Of a stretch of 64,000 nt of DNA, positions 26,916 through 35,826 are shown one piece after another. Source of the DNA: Pseudomonas sp. (GTDB lineage Bacteria > Pseudomonadota > Gammaproteobacteria > Pseudomonadales > Pseudomonadaceae); the NCBI RefSeq assembly GCF_002796985.1, contig NZ_PEKX01000012.1, forward strand, positions 227,568-291,567. The letters run 5' to 3'. Below the pieces are notes generated by a model. The model was given only the letters and a program-made list of their open reading frames with translations. It was not told the origin of the DNA and searched no databases. How positions within the stretch are numbered: the stretch's first letter is position 1; every line of letters begins with the position of its first letter. The position numbers and the translations under genes were made by a program.

Positions 26916-28838
26916 TTCCCGGCTGAGCTGCGCCAGCTCGACGCTGGAGGACGCGGTGGACTCCATGGCCTGCGCCGATTCGTCGGCGATGCCTCGGATG
27001 CTGCTGACACTGCGGCTGATCTCCTCGGCCACCGCGCTCTGCTGTTCGGAAGCCGCAGCGATCTGTTGGTTCATCTGGTGGATCACCGCGACCGCCGAAG
27101 CGATGGTGCCCAGCGCGGCCTCGGTCTGCACCGCATCGCCCACGGTCATCTCCACCAGCGCGTGACTGCGCTGCATGCGCTGCACCGACGTATTCGCGCC
27201 GTTCTGCAGGGCAGCGATCAGCGTCTCGATTTCGGCGGTGGACTGCTGAGTCCGCCGCGCCAGCGCCCGCACCTCGTCCGCCACCACCGCAAAGCCCCGG
27301 CCCTGCTCTCCCGCCCGCGCCGCCTCGATGGCCGCATTGAGTGCCAACAGGTTGGTCTGTTCGGCGACGTTCTTGATCACCACCAGCACGCTGCCGATGC
27401 TCTGGCTCTCGCGGCCGAGCTGTTCGATGCTCTGGGTGGCTGCGCGCACGGCATCGGCCAGTTGCTCGATGCGGCCGAGCGTCTGGCGCACCACATCCTG
27501 ACCACTGGCGACCTTGCCGTCGGCCTGCTCGGCGGAGCTGGCAGCTTCCTCGGCATTGCGCGCGACGTCATGCACGGTGGCAGCCATCTGGTTCATTGCC
27601 GTGGCCACCTGGTCGGTCTCGGCCTTCTGGCTGTTCACCCCGAGCTGGGTGCGCTCGGTGACGGTGGACAGTGCCTGCGCTGAAGCGCTGATCTGCCCCA
27701 CACCATCGCTGAGCCGGCTGACGATGCCGCGCAGGCTGTCGGCCATGCTCCCCACCGCACCCATCAGTTGCCCCACTTCATCCTTGCGCTGTACGTCGAT
27801 GCTGACGCTCAGGTCGCCCTCGGCGATGCGGCGGGCGATGCCGATCACCTGGCGCAGCGGCCGCACGATCATCCAGGTGATCAGCAGCGAAGCCAGCGCG
27901 CCCACCAGCAGCGCCAGCGCCGCCGAAGCGACGATCAGCAGAGTGTTGGTGCGCAGCTGGCTCTGCATGGCCACGCGCTGGGCAGCATAGGCATCGTCGA
28001 CCTGCTGCATGACCAGCGCCGCGCGGTCGTTCATCTGTGCGTGGACCTGTTTTTCCTGCTCCAGGCTGGCGGTGTACTCGTCGAGCTTCTCGACGAAGGC
28101 GTTGATGTTGGTGATGACATCCTTGAGCACCGAGACGTAGGTTGGATCGGTGATGGCTTCCTGAAGCTTGGCGGACAACTCCAGCGCCTCGGCGGCCGAC
28201 TTGATACGGCCGCCCTCGGCCTTTTCTTCACCGCCTGCGTCCATGCGCGAGCGGGCCTCGTTCAGGCCCTGCAGCACCAGACGGTAGAGCTGGCTGACCT
28301 GGGCGGCCTGCTGCAGCAGTTCCTCGCCCTTCTGGCCCTGGGAATCCTTGAGTTCGTACGCGCCGTCATCGGCCAGGCTGGACTGCAGGATGTCCAGGCT
28401 GTTGGACGCGCCGCTCACCGACCAGGTGGCGGCGTCCAGCGACAGGCGCCGGCTCTTGCTGGACTTCTCGAAGCTGGCGAACGCCGCCAGGTAGTCGGCG
28501 ATGCCCTGCTCCACCTGGGCCATGGCAGCGGCCTGGTCCGGCTGCACCTTGAGCCGCGCTACCGCCTCACCGAGGTTGCCGGCATGATCGCGCAGGCGCT
28601 TGGCGGAGGCGTCGCTGGCGTCGATGACGAAGTCCTTCTCGCTCTGGCGCATCTCCAGCAGTTCGCGGTTGATGGTCGACATGTCGCCGAGCAGATCGAA
28701 GCGCTGGGCAATCACCCGTAGCGAGGTAACGCCGATCACCGCCACCAGAACGGTGAGCAGCAGCACCAGGCCGAAACCGATGGCCAGTTTGCGGGCCGTG
28801 CCCATATCGGCCAGACGACGCTGCACGAAGGCAACCAT
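26883..28838 (-). CDS. Methyl-accepting chemotaxis protein
   Basis: 651 residues. Transmembrane helix 1 is near 14-36, then a long all-helical periplasmic domain of about 250 residues, transmembrane helix 2 ([20 protein letters not shown]), HAMP, and the signalling domain with the invariant hairpin [19 protein letters not shown]. The length and helical make-up of the sensor fit a helical bimodular (HBM) domain, as in Pseudomonas organic-acid receptors; this is an inference. There is no C-terminal CheR pentapeptide. GGGGAG precedes ATG 28838; upstream ATGs are weaker. Its 3' end overlaps the sulP gene. Confidence 0.93.
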   Translation of the reverse strand: MVAFVQRRLADMGTARKLAIGFGLVLLLTVLVAVIGVTSLRVIAQRFDLLGDMSTINRELLEMRQSEKDFVIDASDASAKRLRDHAGNLGEAVARLKVQPDQAAAMAQVEQGIADYLAAFASFEKSSKSRRLSLDAATWSVSGASNSLDILQSSLADDGAYELKDSQGQKGEELLQQAAQVSQLYRLVLQGLNEARSRMDAGGEEKAEGGRIKSAAEALELSAKLQEAITDPTYVSVLKDVITNINAFVEKLDEYTASLEQEKQVHAQMNDRAALVMQQVDDAYAAQRVAMQSQLRTNTLLIVASAALALLVGALASLLITWMIVRPLRQVIGIARRIAEGDLSVSIDVQRKDEVGQLMGAVGSMADSLRGIVSRLSDGVGQISASAQALSTVTERTQLGVNSQKAETDQVATAMNQMAATVHDVARNAEEAASSAEQADGKVASGQDVVRQTLGRIEQLADAVRAATQSIEQLGRESQSIGSVLVVIKNVAEQTNLLALNAAIEAARAGEQGRGFAVVADEVRALARRTQQSTAEIETLIAALQNGANTSVQRMQRSHALVEMTVGDAVQTEAALGTIASAVAVIHQMNQQIAAASEQQSAVAEEISRSVSSIRGIADESAQAMESTASSSVELAQLSRELQGLVGQFRL

Positions 28839-29111
28839 GGCATCTCTCCCCATCCGCAAAGGCGTTGCAGGAAATCCTTGAAGGTCTCCTGATCGTTATC
28901 GTTGCTTTTGCGCGGAACATTAGGAGCGCCGCCACCCACTGGATAGAGGGCGCGGCGGTGATGGCACGGTGATGCTGCAGAGAGATACGCAGAGGTCGTA
29001 TCCAGAACACTGAACAGGAGTTTCCTGCCCCGGAAAGGGAAATCGCCGACAGCGCACTATCGGCCTGACCGGTCAGATTCCGACACCTGACTTTCCATCC
29101 AAGGTGCTCGG

Positions 29112-29486
29112 ATGAACGCCTACTACCAACTGGTCCTGCAACGCCCGCTCGCCGGGTTCGCCCATGAACTCCTGCTGCCGGAGTTGTATCGCGAGCAGCG
29201 CCGCCTCGATCCGTTGCTGCTGGCTCGCGGGCTCCTGCCGATCCGTCGTTTCGTTTGCCCGCTGGCCTGCGACGAGGTCAAGGGTGAGTGGCTGGACTGT
29301 TGGTTCGACGCCCAGACCGGCTGGCGGCTGGTGCACGGCATCATCAGCCTGATTCACGGCAGCACGCAGGAACTCACCCGCCGCGATCAATTGCTGTCGG
29401 AACTCTTCGCCCTCGGCGAACGACTGGACGTGGCGCGCATGACCGGCACCCACTGGCAGCTCGGCCTGGAACTGGAATTTGCCTGA
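29112..29486 (+). CDS. Hypothetical protein
   Basis: 124 residues, cytoplasmic, rich in Leu and Arg, with no signal peptide or membrane segment. Short hydrophobic stretches (LLLPELY, LLLARGLLP) and two cysteines (FVCPLACDE) are the only visible traits. AAGG lies near the ATG. It lies between the chemoreceptor start and the convergent flavin-reductase gene. Coding composition agrees with its neighbours, so I think it is real, but I cannot name a family. Confidence 0.7.
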   Translation: MNAYYQLVLQRPLAGFAHELLLPELYREQRRLDPLLLARGLLPIRRFVCPLACDEVKGEWLDCWFDAQTGWRLVHGIISLIHGSTQELTRRDQLLSELFALGERLDVARMTGTHWQLGLELEFA

Positions 29487-29510
29487 CGCCGCAGCGCCAG
29501 GCGCGGCGCC

Positions 29511-30119
29511 TTACTTCGGGCGAATCATGCTGAAGGTATCGCGGGTATAGCTGTACTGGGTACCGCCCAGGCGACCCACCAGGTCCAGCTTCGCCGGGTC
29601 GATGTGGCGCTCGTCCTGCATCACCGACTCGTCGATGTGCGCCAGCAGCACGCGGGCGAAGATCAGCATGCTGGAAGGATTCTCTGCCGGGTACGGCATG
29701 ATTTCCGCGAGCTGGCACTCGAAGGCCACCGGTGCGCCAACCACGCGGGGCGGCGCCACACGGTCGCTGGGCACGGTAGCGATGCCGGCGTGCTCGATCT
29801 CGCTGGCGCCGTGGGGCAGCCAGGCGGCGGTGGCGTTCATGTGCTCGGCCTGGGTGGCGCTGACCAGGTGGATCACCAGCTCGCCGGTCTCGCGCACGTT
29901 GCGCAGGGTGTCCTTGACGCTGCCGTCCTCACGCACGCTGGTGTTGACCAGCAGGGTCGGCGGTGAATCGCTGATGACCTGGAAGAAGCTGAACGGCGCG
30001 AGGTTGCTTTGACCCTCCGCAGACAGCGTGGAGACCCAGGCAATGGGCCGCGGCGTGACGGTGGAGGCCAGCCAGCGGTAGGCCTCGGACTTGGTCAGTT
30101 GGGTGAAGTCGAGTTGCAT
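29511..30119 (-). CDS. Flavin reductase-like (DIM6/NTAB) domain protein
   Basis: 202 residues. TVTPRPIAWVSTLSAEGQSNLAPFSFF and PPTLLVNTS are the typical FMN-binding start of the flavin-reductase-like split-barrel family, and VVGAPVAFECQLAEI is the usual middle. Proteins of this family bind FMN and either reduce it for partner monooxygenases or have unknown roles. ATG 30119 is favoured by GGAA spacing; ATG 30125 is a close alternative. It probably stands alone. Confidence 0.88.
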   Translation of the reverse strand: MQLDFTQLTKSEAYRWLASTVTPRPIAWVSTLSAEGQSNLAPFSFFQVISDSPPTLLVNTSVREDGSVKDTLRNVRETGELVIHLVSATQAEHMNATAAWLPHGASEIEHAGIATVPSDRVAPPRVVGAPVAFECQLAEIMPYPAENPSSMLIFARVLLAHIDESVMQDERHIDPAKLDLVGRLGGTQYSYTRDTFSMIRPK

Positions 30120-30194
30120 GGGCATTTCCAGATAAAGCGTGAGCGATGCGGTGGGAAGGCGCGGGCCGCTTCAGGCGGCCCGGCGACACACGGC

Positions 30195-30473
30195 TCAGCG
30201 GCCGGCGCGGGATTCCTGGATGTAGAAGCGCGCGCGGCTGGCCTTGTCGGAGCAACCGGTATACGCCTCGACCTGCTGCTGGGTCTTGGCGGCGGTCAGC
30301 AGGCCAAGGGCCTTGGAGTAGCTGACGGTGCCGGCAAAGCCTTCGGCCTTGGCCAGGTCCAGCTCGTGCCAGGCGGCGTCGAGTTGCGAGGCGCAGCTGT
30401 CGCGGTTGACGGTCTTGCCCGAGCAGCCGGCGACAGCCAGCAGCAGAGCGAGGATCAGGGGAATGCGCGGCAT
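30195..30473 (-). CDS. Small putative lipoprotein
   Basis: 92 residues. The N terminus is a lipoprotein signal (MPRIPLILALLLAVAGC, lipobox cysteine 17), and residue +2 is Ser, so outer-membrane sorting is expected. The mature part is helical and includes two more cysteines (SCASQLDAAW and YTGCSDKASRARFYI) that could form a disulfide. It lies 69 bases from the flavin reductase in the same direction. Function unknown. Confidence 0.85.
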   Translation of the reverse strand: MPRIPLILALLLAVAGCSGKTVNRDSCASQLDAAWHELDLAKAEGFAGTVSYSKALGLLTAAKTQQQVEAYTGCSDKASRARFYIQESRAGR

Positions 30474-30623
30474 GACGAAACTCCTGCAGATGTTCGAGGT
30501 GAATCCAGCTTAGATCGCGGCACAGCGGCCTGCCGGACGGCGCCGCAGTATGCCACCGGACGGATGGCGTTCAAGCGACTACTACACTGTTTGCCCACGG
30601 GGTATCCCGACAGGAGAAAGATC

Positions 30624-30971
30624 ATGGTGCACCAGGGCAGCTGCCATTGCGGGCAGATCGCGTTCGAAGTGGAAGGGGATGTCGGTGAAGTCGTGTCATG
30701 CAACTGCTCGATCTGCCGGCGCAAGGGCTCGCTGCTGTGGTTCGTGCCGCGCGGCAAGCTGAAGCTGACGACTCCTGAGAGTGCGATGAGCACCTATACG
30801 TTCAACACCCATCGCATCGAGCACCGTTTCTGCCCCACCTGCGGGTGCGCACCCCTGGCCTTCGCCTCGGCCCCGGACGGCACGCCGATGGCGGCGATCA
30901 ATGTGCGCTGTTTGCCGGGGGTGGAGCTGACGGGGCTGACGGTGAAGGAGTACGACGGCAAGAGCGTGTGA
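30624..30971 (+). CDS. GFA family protein (glutathione-dependent formaldehyde-activating type)
   Basis: 115 residues. The zinc ligands are visible: Cys7/Cys9 (GSCHCGQ), Cys26/Cys28/Cys31 (SCNCSIC) and Cys70/Cys73 (FCPTCG). This matches the GFA fold, whose founding member was assigned to formaldehyde handling, though most members have no proven activity. AGGAG precedes ATG 30624. It is divergent from the lipoprotein gene. Confidence 0.93.
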   Translation: MVHQGSCHCGQIAFEVEGDVGEVVSCNCSICRRKGSLLWFVPRGKLKLTTPESAMSTYTFNTHRIEHRFCPTCGCAPLAFASAPDGTPMAAINVRCLPGVELTGLTVKEYDGKSV

Positions 30972-31001
30972 GATGGCTTGATTCGCTGCCGGCTTGGAGA
31001 C

Positions 31002-31067
31002 ATCGCGGACGGAGTCCGCTCCTACGCATCTGCATGACCTTGGGTAGGAGCGGACTCCGTCCGCGAT
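31002..31067. repeat. Dispersed palindromic repeat (type B)
   Basis: ATCGCGGACGGAGTCCGCTC...TAC faces GTAGGAGCGGACTCCGTCCG...AT across a short spacer. Same family as 34833-34856 and 51458-51528. Confidence 0.88.
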
Positions 31068-31092
31068 TGGCCAGCCGCCGCCGCGGACTCAA

Positions 31093-32193
31093 TCAACGCT
31101 CCGCGCGAAAGCGCAGGTACTCCACCACCTCATCCTGCGTCCCGCGGAACTCCACGCGCTCGCCCTTGCTCTCGCGCTGGAAGGCATACATGGGGTCGTA
31201 GTACTCGCTCAGCAAACCCTCGATCCAACCCCGGTGCAGGTCGACCGCGCCACTGCGCTTCTGCTCCTCCAGTGCTGCATCCATGATCGCCGACAGGCGC
31301 TGGTAACGCTCGCCACCCAGGCGCTTGACGATGCCGGACAAGGCCTTGCGCAGGTAGGCCGCAAAGGCGTCGAAGCCACCCTCCTCGCCCACCACCTGCA
31401 CATGGTCGGCGCACAGGTCCACCACGTAGTCCTTGAGAATGCGTTCCACGCGCTGCTCGAAGCTGTCTTCCAGCCACACCAGTGGGTAGTGCTGCATACC
31501 CTGGTACAACTCCAGCGGCACCGAGCAGCTGCCGACGATACGCCCCTCGTCCTCCAGCACGAACTGCTCCAGGCCGGCGTGGCGCTTTTTCAGGATGTCG
31601 ATGGCCAGGCGGTTCTCGAAATCGATCTGCGCCGGCTGCGGCGTGGCGCGGCGGCCGAAGGCGGAGCCACGATGGTTGGCGTGGCCTTCGAGGTCCAGGC
31701 TGTTGGCCAGTTGGGCGATGACCTCGGTCTTGCCAGTGCCGGTCAGCCCGCCCACCAGGACGAACTGGCATTCATCGACGGCGGCACGGGTGGTATCGAA
31801 GAGGAAGCCGCGCATCGCCTTGTAGCCGCCGACCACGCGCGGGTAGTCGATGCCCGCTTCGGTCTTCAGCCACTGCTGGGTGATCTGCGAGCGCAGCCCG
31901 CCACGGAAGCAGTACAGGTAACCCTCGGGGTTGGCCTTGGCGAAGTTCGCCCAGGCCTCGATGCGCTCGGCCTTGAGCTCGCCGCAAACCAGCTCGTGGC
32001 CCAACGCGATGGCCGCCTGTTGGCCGTGCTGCTTGTAGCTGGTGCCGACCTTCTGCCGCTCGAGGTCATTCATCAGCGGCAGGTTCACCACATGGGGGAA
32101 CGCGCCCTTGTCGAATTCGACCGGGGCGCGCACATCCATCATTTTCACATCGCCGAGGAACAGCTCGCGGTAGTGGCGGGTGTTGTCACGCAT
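31093..32193 (-). CDS. selU: tRNA 2-selenouridine synthase
   Basis: 366 residues (SelU, also called MnmH or YbbB). The N-terminal rhodanese domain carries the essential Cys95 (YLYCFRGG). A P-loop (GGLTGTGKT, 148-156) binds the partner nucleotide group. The enzyme first geranylates and then replaces sulfur by selenium in 2-thiouridine at the wobble position of Lys, Glu and Gln tRNAs. Its ATG overlaps the selD TAA by one base, so it is translationally coupled to its selenophosphate supplier. Confidence 0.95.
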   Translation of the reverse strand: MRDNTRHYRELFLGDVKMMDVRAPVEFDKGAFPHVVNLPLMNDLERQKVGTSYKQHGQQAAIALGHELVCGELKAERIEAWANFAKANPEGYLYCFRGGLRSQITQQWLKTEAGIDYPRVVGGYKAMRGFLFDTTRAAVDECQFVLVGGLTGTGKTEVIAQLANSLDLEGHANHRGSAFGRRATPQPAQIDFENRLAIDILKKRHAGLEQFVLEDEGRIVGSCSVPLELYQGMQHYPLVWLEDSFEQRVERILKDYVVDLCADHVQVVGEEGGFDAFAAYLRKALSGIVKRLGGERYQRLSAIMDAALEEQKRSGAVDLHRGWIEGLLSEYYDPMYAFQRESKGERVEFRGTQDEVVEYLRFRAER

Positions 32194-33227
32194 TACGCCA
32201 CCTCGACCGCGTGACGCTGTCGGCCGACCAGCTCGCCGATCGGCGCCAGTTCCAGACCAAGCTCTTTGGCAGCAGCGAGGAATTGCGCCTCGCCCTCCGG
32301 CTCCACCGCCACCAGCAGGCCGCCGCTGGTCTGCGGGTCGCAAAGCAGCAGCTTGTGGAGCTCGGGCAGCGGCGCGATGCGCTCGCCGTAACTGTCGAAG
32401 TTGCGCAGGGTGCCGCCGGGTACGCAACCGGCTTCCAGGTAGTACTCGACGCTGGCCAGACGCGGTACGGCGTCATAGCGGATGCGCGCAGTCAGCCCGC
32501 TGCCGTCGGCCATTTCCACCAGGTGGCCGAGCAGGCCGAAACCGGTGACATCGGTCATCGCCTTCACGCAGTCGAGCTTGCCGAAGCGCGCGCCGGGCTT
32601 GTTCAGGGTGCACATCCAGTCGCGGGCGACGCCCACGTCCTCGGCGCGCAGCTTGGCCTTCTTCTCGGCGGTGGTGAGGATGCCGATGCCCAGCGGCTTG
32701 GTCAGGTACAGCTTGCAGCCGACGGTGGCGGTGTCGTTGCGCTTCATGAAGCGCTTTTCGACGAGCCCGGTAACGGCCAGGCCGAAGATCGGCTCGGGGG
32801 CGTCAATGGAGTGGCCGCCCGCCAAGGGGATGCCCGCTTCGTCGCAAACCTTGCGGCCGCCGGCGATCACTTCACGGGCGATCTCCGGCGCCAGCACGTT
32901 CACCGGCCAGCCGAGGATGGCGATGGCCATCAGCGGGTCGCCGCCCATGGCGTAGATGTCGCTAATGGCGTTGGTGGCGGCGATTCGGCCGAAGTCGAAG
33001 GGATCGTCGACGATCGGCATGAAGAAGTCGGTGGTGGACACTACCCCGCGCTCGGCGTCGATAGCATAGACAGCGGCGTCGTCACGCGAGGCGTTGCCGA
33101 CCCACAGCTTCGGGTCGAGATTCTGCGCACCGCTGCCGGCGAGGATGACCTCCAGGACCTTGGGGGAAATCTTGCAACCACAGCCGGCACCGTGGCTGTA
33201 CTGGGTCAGGCGGATCGGTTCGCTCAT
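32193..33227 (-). CDS. selD: Selenophosphate synthetase
   Basis: 344 residues. The N terminus has the active-site loop [10 protein letters not shown] with Cys16 (the position that is Sec in some bacteria) and the neighbouring Lys19. It makes selenophosphate from selenide and ATP for selenocysteine and selenouridine. GGAG precedes the ATG; an in-frame start at 33269 is less likely. It forms an operon with selU, and there is no selA or selB in the window. Confidence 0.95.
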   Translation of the reverse strand: MSEPIRLTQYSHGAGCGCKISPKVLEVILAGSGAQNLDPKLWVGNASRDDAAVYAIDAERGVVSTTDFFMPIVDDPFDFGRIAATNAISDIYAMGGDPLMAIAILGWPVNVLAPEIAREVIAGGRKVCDEAGIPLAGGHSIDAPEPIFGLAVTGLVEKRFMKRNDTATVGCKLYLTKPLGIGILTTAEKKAKLRAEDVGVARDWMCTLNKPGARFGKLDCVKAMTDVTGFGLLGHLVEMADGSGLTARIRYDAVPRLASVEYYLEAGCVPGGTLRNFDSYGERIAPLPELHKLLLCDPQTSGGLLVAVEPEGEAQFLAAAKELGLELAPIGELVGRQRHAVEVA

Positions 33228-33335
33228 CTGAAGGCTCCGGGCTAGGAAATCAAACGGCGATTCTAGCAAAGGCTGGCTTGGCTCGACCGTCTCCCCCGGC
33301 GTATCGTCGCAAGGTTCGTCACGCGGAGTTGCCCC

Positions 33336-34373
33336 ATGTCAAAACAGATCGCGCTGGTACTCGGTTCCGGCGGCGCGCGCGGTTATGCGCATATCGGAGT
33401 GATCGAGGAGATCGAACGGCGCGGCTATGAAGTGGTGTGCATCGCCGGCTGCTCGATGGGCGCGGTGATCGGCGGCATCTACGCCGCCGGCAAACTGGGC
33501 GAGTACCGCGACTGGGTGGAAAGCCTGGACTACCTCGACGTGCTGCGCCTGCTCGACGTCAGCTTTCGCCTCGGGGCCATTCGCGGCGAGCGGGTATTCG
33601 GCAAGATCCACGAAATTCTCGGCGAGATCGACATCGAACAACTGCCGATCCCCTACACCGCCGTGGCCACCGACCTGACCAACCAGCAGGAAATCTGGTT
33701 CCAAGAAGGCTGCCTGCACCAGGCCATGCGCGCCTCGGCGGCGATCCCCAGCTTGTTCACCCCGGTCATGCAGGGCACCCGCATGCTGGTGGACGGCGGT
33801 CTGCTCAACCCGCTGCCGATTGTCCCGGTGGTCTCGACCCATGCCGACCTGATCGTCGCGGTCAACCTCAACGCCACCAACCAGCGCCAGTACTCGCTGC
33901 CGGTGATCGAACGGCCGCCGGCCCTCAAGGGTCGCTTCGATTCGGTGATCTCCGGGCTGTCGAACAAGTTGAGCTTCTTGCGCCGTGGCGACGTCGAGCC
34001 GCCACCGGAACTGATCGCCGACGCCCTGCTCCACCCGGTACCTGCTACCTCCGAGGAGCCGGCCGAACCGGAGATGCAGCAACCCGCCGCCGCCCCGCAG
34101 GCCAAGGGTTCACCGCGCTCGGCCACCGGCAGCCACGTGATCGACAGCAGCAGCCCCGCCTCGCTGCTGGAGTTGGTCAATCAGAGCTTCGAGGTGATGC
34201 AGACGTCGCTGGCGCAGTACAAGATCGCCGGCTACCCGCCGGACATCCTGATCAACGTGCCCAAGCGCGTTTGCCGCTTCTTCGAGTTCTACAAGGCCCC
34301 CGAACTCATCGCCCTCGGCCGGCAGATCGCCAGCGATACGCTGGATCGGTATGAGGCGGAGAATCCGTATTGA
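33336..34373 (+). CDS. Patatin-like phospholipase family protein (RssA type)
   Basis: 345 residues. The catalytic dyad and oxyanion hole are in place: GSGGARG (10-16), the nucleophile Ser40 in GCSMG, and Asp153 in DGG. The core of about 1-220 resembles E. coli RssA (YchK) and Pseudomonas homologues. An extra proline/alanine-rich linker near 240-270 and a C-terminal alpha-helical region are not part of the lipase core. Probably a cytoplasmic acyl hydrolase. It is divergent from selD. Confidence 0.92.
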   Translation: MSKQIALVLGSGGARGYAHIGVIEEIERRGYEVVCIAGCSMGAVIGGIYAAGKLGEYRDWVESLDYLDVLRLLDVSFRLGAIRGERVFGKIHEILGEIDIEQLPIPYTAVATDLTNQQEIWFQEGCLHQAMRASAAIPSLFTPVMQGTRMLVDGGLLNPLPIVPVVSTHADLIVAVNLNATNQRQYSLPVIERPPALKGRFDSVISGLSNKLSFLRRGDVEPPPELIADALLHPVPATSEEPAEPEMQQPAAAPQAKGSPRSATGSHVIDSSSPASLLELVNQSFEVMQTSLAQYKIAGYPPDILINVPKRVCRFFEFYKAPELIALGRQIASDTLDRYEAENPY

Positions 34374-34386
34374 GTTGAGCCACCTT

Positions 34387-34476
34387 GTAGGAGCGCCCCC
34401 TGGGCGCGATGGCGAGCATGGCCCGCTTACAGGTGAACGCCGGTGTCAGGCGGTTCGCGAGCAAGCTCGCTCCTAC
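34387..34476. repeat. REP palindrome pair (type A)
   Basis: The left arm is a variant (GTAGGAGCGCCCCCTGGGCG). The right arm is intact (GCGAGCAAGCTCGCTCCTAC). Confidence 0.8.
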
Positions 34477-34556
34477 GAAGAGCGCCATCGCGACGCTTTG
34501 GCTCGCGAAGACTTCCAGAGAAACATCCGCGCACGCCGGCTGCCCCGTTCAGGAGG

Positions 34557-34678
34557 CCTCGTTGAAGCGGAGTTTCAGGGGTTGAGCGACATGGATGTCG
34601 CGAGAGCGCTGTCGGGCCAGGGATGGCCCGTCGAGGGGGACGCCTAGTTCGCGCCCCTGAAACTGCGCTTCAACGAGG
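34557..34678. repeat. Large inverted repeat with internal hairpins
   Basis: CCTCGTTGAAGCGGAGTTTC... at 34557-34581 pairs with its complement at 34654-34678 (25-bp arms with one mismatch). The 72-base loop holds smaller palindromes, CGACATGGATGTCG and GGGCCAGGGATGGCCC. Downstream, CCTTTTGGGGCGATTGCCAAAAGG forms another hairpin. I recall similar sequence in many Pseudomonas and Xanthomonadaceae intergenic regions. Confidence 0.7.
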
Positions 34679-34832
34679 GGATTTTTCGCCCCAAGCGAAA
34701 AACCGGATGTCCGGGGCAAGACCTTTTGGTTCCTTTTGGGGCGATTGCCAAAAGGGACTCGCTCGAGGGGCGAAACACGAAGTCCGCGCGCACGCCGAAG
34801 CGGCGCATGAACACCCAACCTGAGGCAAGAGC

Positions 34833-34856
34833 ATCGCGGACAGAGTCCGCTCCTAC
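34833..34856. repeat. Half of type B repeat
   Basis: ATCGCGGACAGAGTCCGCTC...TAC, one arm only. Confidence 0.7.
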
Positions 34857-34880
34857 CTGATACCCCTGCGCTGGGATCTG

Positions 34881-34914
34881 CCCTCACCCTAGCCCTCTCC
34901 CAGAGGGAGAGGGG
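34881..34914. repeat. Type D dispersed repeat
   Basis: CCCTCACCCTAGCCCTCTCC followed by CAGAGGGAGAGGGG, an imperfect palindrome. Other copies lie at 38544, 39236, 45799, 53914 and 63608. Confidence 0.8.
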
Positions 34915-35032
34915 ACCGTCCGGCATAGGGCGACACCATGCAGTCAGCCTGCACGACCGTCCCGCCAAACGAGGCCCGCCGCCAGGGTTGAGCGGAGGAG
35001 ACGCCCTGGCCAACTCTCCCAGAAGCAGTTTC

Positions 35033-35069
35033 GTAGGGCGGATAACCCGTTCCGGGTTATCCGCCCTAC
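35033..35069. repeat. Type C palindrome (GTAGGGCGGATAACCC)
   Basis: GTAGGGCGGATAACCCGT-TCC-GGGTTATCCGCCCTAC, nearly perfect over 37 bases. It lies 24 bases beyond the kdpE stop and may also act in ending the kdp transcript. Confidence 0.85.
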
Positions 35070-35093
35070 GTGCTACGAAGTGGCCCCAGGCGT

Positions 35094-35786
35094 TCAGACC
35101 TCGCGCAACCGATAGCCAACCCCCGCCTCGGTGACGATGAAACGCGGCATCGCCGGGTCATCGGCGAGCTTCTGCCGCAGGTGACCGACCACCACGCGCA
35201 GGTAATGGGTGTCTTCGGCGTGAGTCGGCCCCCAGATATCCTTGAGCAGTTGCTGCTGGGTGACCACGCGGCCGACATGCCGCGCCAGGGTCGAGAGCAC
35301 CGCGTATTCCTTGCGGGTCAGCGAGACTTCCTCGCCATCGAGCAATACCCGGCGATAGGAGAAATCCACACTCAGCGGCCCCACCGCGACCACCGCCTCC
35401 TGCGTCTCGCCGCTCGCCCCCTGGCGCAGCAGCACACGGATGCGCGCGAGGAACTCCTGGATGCCGAAGGGCTTGGTCACGTAGTCGTTGGCACCGCTGT
35501 CCAGCGCCAGCACCTTCTCGCTCTCGCTGGCGCGCACCGAGAGCACCAGCACCGGCACCTGTGACCACTCGCGAAGTTCGCGAAGCACGTCCTGGCCGTC
35601 CTTGTCCGGCAGGCCGAGGTCGAGCACTACCAGGTCCGGGCGGCCCAGCGCGGCCTGGGCCAGACCTTCCTCGCCGGTGCCGGCTTCCAGCACCTTGTAG
35701 CCGCCGGCGTTCAGGCTGATGCGAAGGAACTTGCGGATCTGCGGTTCGTCATCGACGACCAGGATGGTGGCGGCGCTGGCGTTCAT
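35094..35786 (-). CDS. kdpE: KDP operon response regulator KdpE
   Basis: 230 residues, OmpR/PhoB type. The receiver has ILVVDDEPQIRKFLR, phospho-acceptor Asp in VVLDLGLPDKDG, and KPFG. The C-terminal winged helix ends HYLRVVVGHLRQKL...VGYRLREV. It activates kdpFABC when potassium is low. ATG 35786 gives the usual length but has no obvious ribosome site. ATG 35840 would overlap kdpD by 14 bases and has GGAG 7 bases upstream, so the true N terminus may be 18 residues longer. Confidence 0.93.
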   Translation of the reverse strand: MNASAATILVVDDEPQIRKFLRISLNAGGYKVLEAGTGEEGLAQAALGRPDLVVLDLGLPDKDGQDVLRELREWSQVPVLVLSVRASESEKVLALDSGANDYVTKPFGIQEFLARIRVLLRQGASGETQEAVVAVGPLSVDFSYRRVLLDGEEVSLTRKEYAVLSTLARHVGRVVTQQQLLKDIWGPTHAEDTHYLRVVVGHLRQKLADDPAMPRFIVTEAGVGYRLREV

Positions 35787-35826
35787 CGGCAGTCCGGGCT
35801 GGCTGGGGGCGTCCAGCTTGAGCCTT

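Larger units (their letters stand above)
34374..35093. repeat. 720-base gene-free region built of dispersed repeats
   Basis: The region contains, in order, a type A REP pair (34387-34476), a large structured element (about 34490-34830), a half type B repeat (34833-34856), a type D repeat (34881-34914) and a type C palindrome (35033-35069). No frame here has a ribosome site or a recognised domain. It looks like an accumulation site for short mobile palindromes between the patatin and kdpE genes. Confidence 0.8.

Noticed and set aside
34351..34647. Short frames inside the repeat cluster
   Set aside because: They read through palindromes common in Pseudomonas intergenic DNA; typical mis-annotated repeat peptides.
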